This document shows positions 56,425 to 64,000 of a stretch of 64,000 nt of DNA, piece by piece. Position 1 is the first letter of the stretch. Every line of letters starts with the position of its first letter. The notes beneath the pieces were generated by a model. The model was not told the DNA's origin. It made no database searches and worked only from the letters and a program-made list of their open reading frames with translations. A program made the translations under genes and the position numbers. The stretch spans positions 62,001 to 126,000 of the forward strand of contig JANCIK010000004.1 of the NCBI GenBank assembly GCA_028532985.1. Direction: 5' to 3'. Source of the stretch: Stropharia rugosoannulata. Lineage: Eukaryota > Basidiomycota > Agaricomycetes > Agaricales > Strophariaceae.

Positions 56425-58096
56425 AAAACCAGTCGAAGTTGCCACGAATTACCACCATTCAACACGATTTTATGAGTACGAGCATTTTTGTAGTATAACT
56501 ATCCTACGTATATCACGATATATAACGGTTCTACGGTTTTATAAGGTTTATCCTGAGTTATACAATACTCGAGGTCAAACGCAAGTCAAACGCGACTTGG
56601 ACGCGACTCGCGGCGTACGTTCGGCATTCTCCGCCACTTCCCGGACCGTGCCTCCCGGAAAAATTCCTTCAACTCCGACGCATCGCTCTTTACCGTCTAC
56701 CTTGGTCTGCCTACATGGTCTCGAGTCTCGACGCGCCGACTGCCACTATAATTCCACTCAATGCTCTAAGTCTTTCCACATACGCCTGCTCCAATATGCC
56801 ACTTGTCTGCTGTTGTCCAGAATTCTCTTCTATCCAATAGGCGGCTTGTTCCTAGTACCGCAAGGGCGAGGAGAGAGGATATGATTACCTGGCTTTTGAG
56901 ACTCGATACTAGGGTTGCAGACCGACATAACCAAATATAAACAGGTACGGACAGATACGCAGCGGATGTTGAGACTCGACAGGCAGTTAGGCGGGCGATT
57001 GGAAAAGGGGGTCTTTGAAAGAGACAAGCCATATATTTCCGTAGCTTTCTACTCGACAATACTGCACAGTACGGATCACCATGGTGTTACTTTGTTGGTC
57101 ACCGACTGTCGAGGTTTGTTCATCTGACCCCATACAGATTGTCCGAGAAGTCGGACGCATATACTTCATTCAATGTTTCTTACCTTTCTAGGCTTCGAAC
57201 TTCGAACTACTTCTCCCAGGCCTGCGCGCTTTTCCTTTCATGGTACTCTCCAGATGGGTCACTATTAACGGAAGGGCAGCAACCTAATGCGAAACGTCAG
57301 TTCTCGCCGGGTTTCGGACCTTATATTCAATACACACTCCTACGGAACTTCCATTGCAAGTTGAATATACTCCGTTCGAAGCTACTACCGAAAGTGAAAT
57401 GGTCTCGTATTCCAGACGCTCGTCGACCATGTCCCCATCCTGTTATTTGATCCAGCGGTCGCATTATCACGAACCGGCTGGTCTGTCCTCGCAGACTGGG
57501 CAGAGGTGTAGACGTCGAAATGAGTGACCGAGTACCATGCATACGTGGTAGTCAGCTCCTGTAACTTGGTGACTGTCGTATTCTGCTTCCTGTTTTGCGA
57601 TATTGATATTCCCCGTTCGCTGTTCTGGTCAGTGTTTCTTTGTGGAATGTATCAGATCATACGCTTTACCACCATTGGGCGCGATCCGGAAATTCCTTAC
57701 TGGCGCATCTGCTTAGACCATGTATAAAGTGATGCGGAGCACGCATCCACCGCAGTTTTCCCCGCCCCGAGCAGAAGACTGGGCACTAATTTATGTTGGC
57801 ATGAATGTTTCAATGTCCTCTGCGGCCTGCCTCAGTATTATGGACCGGGGTATGGAAAGCAAGACTGGCCTACTCACTTTTGTGTACCGCGGAGGCAGGA
57901 AACTATGTTCCGTGCTGTTGCACCTAACGCTTGGACCATGCGGTCATTGTTAATCCCCCAGTAAGTTGATAGCCGCATTGTTGGCGTGTTGACGGTCTTG
58001 GAGAGGTAATCATTGTCGATCAGCCAACTAGACTTAAATTGACTCAACTCGATCGCAGACTACTTCTCTTTACTACAGCTCCTGAGAGTTACAGGG
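56425..58096. other. Intergenic region, no gene seen
   Basis: The interval contains a short GC-rich island near 56580-56740 and scattered small frames without domain character. No coherent gene is supported on either strand. Confidence 0.45.
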
Positions 58097-60594
58097 ATGC
58101 CGTTCTCCGCTTCGTCCAATCTTCCTCTCATCGGTCTCATCGTATCAGGCGTCTTCTTCCTTATCTATTTCAGGAAGGTGTCCCCAGGTCCGAAATATGA
58201 AGACCAGCCACTCTGGAAACGTCTACACCAACTTCATGCTCGCGTTGGTAGGTTTATCATGAAATCAGTCAAGTCTTCCACTCTTCAATAGTAGCACTTC
58301 GACACACGCAGGATCTGTGGTATCGTTCAAACAGGGAAAAACGCCGGTTATTGGTTCGTTGTTTTACTTGTACCCCCAGAGCTGAATGTGAAATCAATAC
58401 CTTGACAAACAGCCCTGGGTACAATTAAAACAGCCACGGAGCTGTTAGACAAACGCGGAAGCATATACTCTAGCAGACCGCGTAACATAATGGCGTGAGT
58501 TATTCTTATCTCGTGAATGAGTTTTTCCTTCTAAATTATCTCAACCCATGATGCAGAGGAGAAATCCTTTCGGGAGGGATGAGGGGAGTTGGTATGCCGT
58601 ATGGTACGCGCTGGCGTAATTGGCGATCTGTGAGTAGGCGCCTTCTTCGTGGCACGTGCGCATAACTGTTCGGCGCTTAATCTCGCTTGGCATCGTAACC
58701 CGTTTGTCAACGCCAGTTAATGCATGCCGGTATGAGCATTGAGGCCGCTCACAACTACAAAGATTTACAATCAATCGAGACGAAGATCATGCTACATGAT
58801 TTGTTGAGGGAGAGGGATGTAGAGCGATACAGGAAGCATATTCAGAGGTGCGTTACATATCCGTCCACTTCGCGCAAGATGATTGGTCATTTATTTCATA
58901 TTATCTCTGGTAGAGTTGCTGTATCAATTGCATTCTGCATTGGGTATGGTAGGAGAATTGCCTCATTAGAAGATCCGCTGGTGGTTGCGCAGCAGCAGGT
59001 GGATGAGAGTAAGTCGTTAGTGCTATTAACGACTTGAAAGATGACGATTTATGACCGTAATTTGAATGGCTACCGGTTAGGCTTTGTTGGGTCAGTGAAT
59101 TTCTCAAGTCTTTATCCAACTGAGCTTATACTATTCTCTCTATGCGAATTAGCTACAGGTGGCTTCCACATACTATATCATTCTCTGACAAGAATTAACT
59201 CGACTTAGTACTCCAGGGCGGTACATAATCGAGAGTGTAAGTTCTCCTGTTTCGAGTCCTGAGGCCTGAGGCGCGCTGATTAAATACGATGTATAGTGGC
59301 CCATTTTATTGAACCTTCCAGTAATAATTATCGCAGCTTAACGTCTCTGTTGTTAACTTGCTACTTTCACTTTACAGCTCTTCTTGCAGTGGTTCCGCTG
59401 GGCGCCTGAAACTCAGCGAAAGCTAGACACTGAACTATATTTACGTTTGATGGAAGACGTTCAAGAAGACCTGAAGAAGGACATTGCACACCCCTCCATT
59501 GCTACCCGCGGGCTTGCGAAACAGGGTAATTTTGGACTTAATGACTTGGAGACAGCGTATGCGCTGTCTGCCCCATTCTCAGCTGGTGTCGGCACTGTAA
59601 GTTATTGTTCTTTTGGTGTTATTCATGATTTAACCGAGTACGGTATATACTAGACGACTGCAGCTCTGGAGGTCTTCTTTTGTAAGCCATATTTCTTGTC
59701 AATAGACTCTATGACAGCACTTACACAATTCCAGTGGCAATGCTCCACTATCCCAACGTGATGAAGAAAGCCCAAACTGAGATTGACTCTGTTGTGGGAT
59801 CAAGTAGGATGCCTGGATTCGGTGACGCAGACTCTTTGCCATATGTTAACGCCCTTGTCAAGGAAACTTTGAGGCATGTGTCTGCTGTACTTTTATTTGG
59901 TTAACTCGATATCTAATAGAGTTCATGTCAGGTGGCGTCCCATAGCTCCTCTTGGCGTACCACATAGTACAATTGGAGATGATGAATACGGGCCGACCCA
60001 CATCCTGAAAGGAAGCACAGTAATAGCAAATATATAGTGCGTGCTATTTTCAGACTACTCTCACTGTTATACCAGCTGACTGAAACTCAAATGGGGCAAT
60101 TCAGTTCAATGAGCAAAGATCCTGAAGTAAAACGCCACTACTATCACACTACTGTGTGACCGCAGAGCTAAATATTGACGATCTTTCCCATTCTAGGTAT
60201 TTCGTGACCCAGAAGAGTTTAGACCAGAGCGATATCTCGAGCCGGGGCCGCACTCCACATTTTTCTTCGGTTTTGGGCGTCGAATATGTCCAGGAATGCA
60301 TGTTGCACAGAATTCGCTGTTCATTGTGATTGCAAGGTAAGTGATATCTGTTTGAACTTAATCGCGAGTCCCGGCTGATAGCATCTACTTAGGATATTAT
60401 GGGCATTCAATATTACACCCATTAACGATCGCGACGGCAAGCCCGTTCTCCCGTCTGCCGACGATTTCAAAGGGGGTCTTGTTATACGGCCATCTGCTCT
60501 CACATACACATTGGAGGCCAGATCCCAGGAAACACATATGCTTGTGGAGTTGGCTGCAAAGGACGCACATGAACAAGCGTCTCATTGGAGGTAA
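58097..60594 (+). CDS. Cytochrome P450 monooxygenase
   Basis: Sixteen exons give 496 residues, the normal size: 58097-58247, 58312-58353, 58413-58494, 58557-58629, 58717-58847, 58914-59008, 59091-59100, 59209-59236, 59297-59320, 59378-59596, 59654-59681, 59735-59873, 59932-60036, 60105-60126, 60197-60336, 60393-60594. An N-terminal membrane anchor ([17 protein letters not shown]) targets it to the ER. The I-helix reads [18 protein letters not shown], the K-helix KETLRWRP, then [10 protein letters not shown] and the haem loop [14 protein letters not shown]. It resembles the large agaricomycete CYP5150-like group (tentative); the substrate is unknown. Exons of 10, 22, 24, 28 and 28 nt are needed to keep the frame, and the intron at 59874-59931 uses a GC donor. 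The 10 nt exon is the least certain. No secondary-metabolite core gene lies alongside. Confidence 0.88.
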
Positions 60595-63063
60595 CATTCA
60601 TGCCACATGCCATTTATTCTCTTTTGTTACTTCATATGGAAACTTCGCACACTTCGTTACCTTGTCGGAGGTTACATGTTGGTTACATGTCTATTGAAAT
60701 CATCTATATTAGAAGTACACTTGAGTTTGAACGAAAGCCTGGTAGAAAGTTGAGATAGGTGACTCCAGGAAGATAGTATGAATACGTATATGGCGATGGT
60801 CTTACCATTTTCAGTAAGTGATTTACCAGGAATTGATAAGTGAAATTTGAAATACCAGTCGCTACGTTTGAAACTTCTACTCATAATTTATGGGAACATA
60901 AATAGAAGATTCAAATGCACCGCGAACCAGTAGAACCTTCAAGCGGAGAAGGAAGACGCCGAGCTTGAGTGATATATACATGGTACCGTCTCCGGGCCGC
61001 CCTCTTCCATCCAATCTAAAAGCACTGCCACTGGCACTTGTCAGTTCTTTGAAGGGGGAAATAAGAAAAGATGTATGTCATGTTTTTAAAAGAGCCCGCC
61101 GTTTACTGAAGAAAAGTGCCTCGGGCTTGCTATTTTAGGCAGGCCCGAGGCGCTTTCTTACGTTTTTCTAGCTGAAATACGTATTTCTTTGAAAGATAAA
61201 ATACGTTATGACCTAGCATAGGTTTGGTGTTGATTTAGGCGCCAACGGGCTGCTCGTGGGCTCAGGCCAGCGCAACATGGTCAACAGACAATTGTGTGTA
61301 AATCATATCAGCTGCCTTTTATGATGGACTTTTCGATATAGCTAACAGCATTGGCTACTTCAGAAATGGCGAAAGATCTTGTCGTTGGACAAGAAATGAT
61401 TTCTTCTCAGACCAAACCTCATAACATTTCGATGTCATATGGAGATCGATGCAAAAAAACTGTATGATCGGATGGGACCAACTATCGTCCAATAATTGCC
61501 GCTAGTAACAATAGTAGTACAGAGCTATTGTACGAATTTGTAAACACTTATAACCTTGTCAATAATTAACTACACTGGTTGATAATAGATCGCTTAGCAG
61601 TGGCTCGTTTGTTGCTCAGTTCCGACTTCATTGTCCTTGTCACCTATGCGACATCTTCAGATCTCCGAGAGCAAATGAGGTTGGGTGACAGTGAACATCT
61701 TTCGGTAATGGAAAAAAGTCGGACTTCGGATTTCCGATACTGAAGCTGCATTTGTTGTTTCTGCTCCGATTAGCCGGCTTGTAGAGTATACCGTATGTCA
61801 TTCAGCTTCAAGAGTCGGCATTCTATCTATTGGAGCTAGCAGCATTTTAATCAGGCGAATCCGTTATTCGAGTCGTATTAAGTGATCATTTATTTTCTAT
61901 CACACAGTATAGTCATTTACAGTCATTATATCACATTACTGGCTATTATACACTATTTCAGATGGGCCATGAAGAAAGTGCAAGCAGAAATTATTAATAA
62001 TGATGTTCACGGTCCAGGTGGGGTTGATCGCTCGAGTTCAAAGGCGTTAGACCTCTGCCGGCCTTACTAACCCGTGGAACTTTGTGGCTCCGGCAAGCTT
62101 TATTTACCTCAAACCGCTGAATTCGCATTATTTGAAACAGATGGCGATCTGTGGCTCCCCCCTTACTGTGCCTCATGGCATCACCGCGGACGATAGCACG
62201 TACGTCCGGCTTGATAGATATACCGAAAGGAAGTACTGTCATATCTAACCCATACTTCGTGTTCTTTTATTGAATTAATAGACCTGTAACATCCAGTACA
62301 ATGTAAAAAGACGTTGAACACCTAGTGCATCTTACTAGTGAGACACAAGTTAGCCGCGTTCAGCCTAATCTTTTGTGTGCCCAATTCCAATATATTCCCT
62401 TCCCCGACGTGTTCTCCCTGAAAGATACTTGCAACTGGGGCCATACGACCTAGGCAACATGTCGCACATATCTCGCTTTATATTGTCATCAGCAGGTGGC
62501 ATTATTTTTAATCTAAAACAGAAGATTCTTGCCATTCTGCTGACAACTCATATATTTTACTATTAATACTAATGCGGATTGCTGTAGGCCTTCGATATCC
62601 GGGTTCTACCTAGTAACTGGTGAGCAAGGAAAGCCGATCATGACCGTATACCCGGATTATATCATCTCAGCTTTGGTGTCCTAAGGGGTTTGCGTATACT
62701 GAGAAGCTAGGGCCTTGAAGTCTGAAGGAGAAGTCGTTTTTTATTGCAAAGATGAAAGATCACAAATTCCAGTCTTATCTCTCGGTCTCTACCTTAGTAC
62801 TAGTACCAGTAATTTGGAAGTACTCTGTAGCAACTCTGTAGTAGTCAACATCATCAAACTCCAGTCAAACTCCATTGTTTGTTCACGTTTTCAAGCACTA
62901 TATCAAAGCCATAATTCTTTCAAAACTCGCGTCCATTCACATATCATTCAGAATTTGATTTGAGCAAGATAGCACATGCCGGCGGCTACCCCTTGCTAAC
63001 CCTGGATAAGACATAATTAATTTGATTGGAGAATGGGATTATTCTCACGCATCTCTTTCTATC
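60595..63063. other. 2.5 kb interval without a gene
   Basis: No frame above 85 codons has recognisable content. It contains a strong hairpin at 61111-61158 and a 14 bp perfect palindrome, GAAATACGTATTTC, at 61174-61187. The final part is the promoter region of the cis-prenyltransferase gene. Confidence 0.45.
61111..61158. repeat. Imperfect inverted repeat (hairpin)
   Basis: GAAAAGTGCCTCGGGCTTGC at 61111 pairs with GCAGGCCCGAGGCGCTTTC at 61139-61157 around an 8-9 bp AT-rich loop. The stem is about 19 bp with a few mismatches. It could be a remnant of a small transposon, a folded transcript end or chance. Confidence 0.5.
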
Positions 63064-63956
63064 ATGCTGCTCCGACGTGGCTTGAGCTGGCTTCAAGACC
63101 AGGTCGTAACTACCGCCCGTAATTTGCTTCTATCTGTACTTGCGTCAGGCCCAATTCCAAAACATGTCGGAATTGTCATGGACGGCAACCGCCGCTACGC
63201 GCGAATGAATCACAAAGCAGTTCATGAAGGGCACAGTGATGGATTTATCGCCTTGCGACGTGTAAGCCGTGTCTAAATCTTATATACCTTGACCATAGTG
63301 AGCTGACTATCATTAGACGCTGGAGATATGCTTTCGGCTTGGGGTCCACTCCGTTTCTACGTATGCTTTCTCGTCCGAAAATTTCAAACGCTCAGAAGAC
63401 GAGGTCGCGGCACTAATGAGATTAGCGGAGGAGAAGCTCATGGAGCTTTGTAAATATGGGTATGAGTTGCCCGAACTACATGATGCAGTTATCAGGCTAA
63501 CTGTTAGGATAGTGACATTCTGAGCGACTATGGCGTTCGTCTTAATGTTGTAGGAAGAAGGGAACTCTTACCGGATAGCGTTCAAGAGGTTGTCCGTAAA
63601 GCAGAGCTTATGACGCGCCATAATAAGCGGTACGCGCGCTAACATATGCGGTACGATGACCTACTAATCATTCCATCGACCAGCTCCATCCTAAATGTCT
63701 GTATGCCTTACACGTCCCGCGAAGAAATGACAGCGGCAATCGAATCGTGTGTCGACAGTGCATCCAAACATGGCCATGAAGACTTGTACGTATTGTATAT
63801 TTTGTTTCTATACACTTATGCATACTCTTTAACAGGTCTATCTCAGAGGAAGACATATATTCTCAGCTGGGTCTATCTTTGGGGGGAAGTCCACCTCTTG
63901 ACATCCTGATTCGAACTAGTGGTGTAAAGCGACTCAGTGATTTCACGCTTTGGCAG
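63064..63956 (+). CDS. RER2: cis-Prenyltransferase (dehydrodolichyl diphosphate synthase), C-terminus beyond window
   Basis: The visible part has five exons, beginning 63064-63261 and with the last ending at 63956, where a GTGAAG donor leads out of the window. The family adds isopentenyl units to farnesyl diphosphate to make dolichyl precursors for glycosylation, at the [16 protein letters not shown] carries the catalytic aspartate D40. Conserved blocks follow: [56 protein letters not shown] and [20 protein letters not shown]. The hydrophobic N-terminus ([19 protein letters not shown]) fits peripheral ER association. The position after RTSG is Val here but Glu in the bacterial and human enzymes. 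Assignment to the Rer2/Srt1/DHDDS type rests on the RxxS-LWQ end being present. Confidence 0.88.
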
Positions 63957-64000
63957 GTGAAGCACCCATCGTGTCACTCTGCCTTTCTCATACTTACAAC

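Overview
The window is a nuclear contig segment from a filamentous basidiomycete, most likely an agaricomycete. The reasons are: nearly every gene is cut by many 50-60 nt GT..AG introns; there are F-box/leucine-rich proteins, a half-size ABC transporter family and a pair of DUF6699 genes of the kind common in mushroom-forming fungi; and genes are dense with short promoters carrying TATA boxes. Gene models below were built by hand from splice sites. Each one described as complete gives an uninterrupted reading frame whose exon lengths sum to a multiple of three.

Layout: 163-770 is a short inverted-repeat transposon. 3418-5136 is an F-box protein, followed on the minus strand by the pyruvate dehydrogenase E1 alpha gene (5463-7225) and a decayed F-box gene (8588-10188). 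10315-26064 is one very large insertion: a non-LTR retrotransposon flanked by a 16 bp target duplication, with a poly-A tail, itself split by a complete copia-type LTR retrotransposon (11974-17303) whose two LTRs are identical. Without these elements the F-box remnant and the next host gene would lie about 430 bp apart.

26380-42324 holds three paralogous half-size ABC transporters on the plus strand. The first is separated from the other two by two minus-strand genes: a DUF2235 hydrolase-like/WD40 fusion whose catalytic serine position is alanine, and a ZNF207/BuGZ-like zinc finger protein. ABC genes two and three also share their promoter, so that duplication included regulatory DNA.

44138-48266 carries two DUF6699 paralogues with the same TATA box at the same distance from the start. 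Then come a D-malate/tartrate dehydrogenase (minus), an F-box protein, an amino-acid transporter (AAAP family), a cytochrome P450 with very small exons and one GC-AG intron, and, cut off by the window end, a cis-prenyltransferase for dolichol synthesis. The genes do not form an obvious single pathway. The clearest organised structure is the ABC paralogue group, and the most distinctive single protein is the DUF2235-WD40 fusion. No convincing tRNA, rRNA or CRISPR array was seen.
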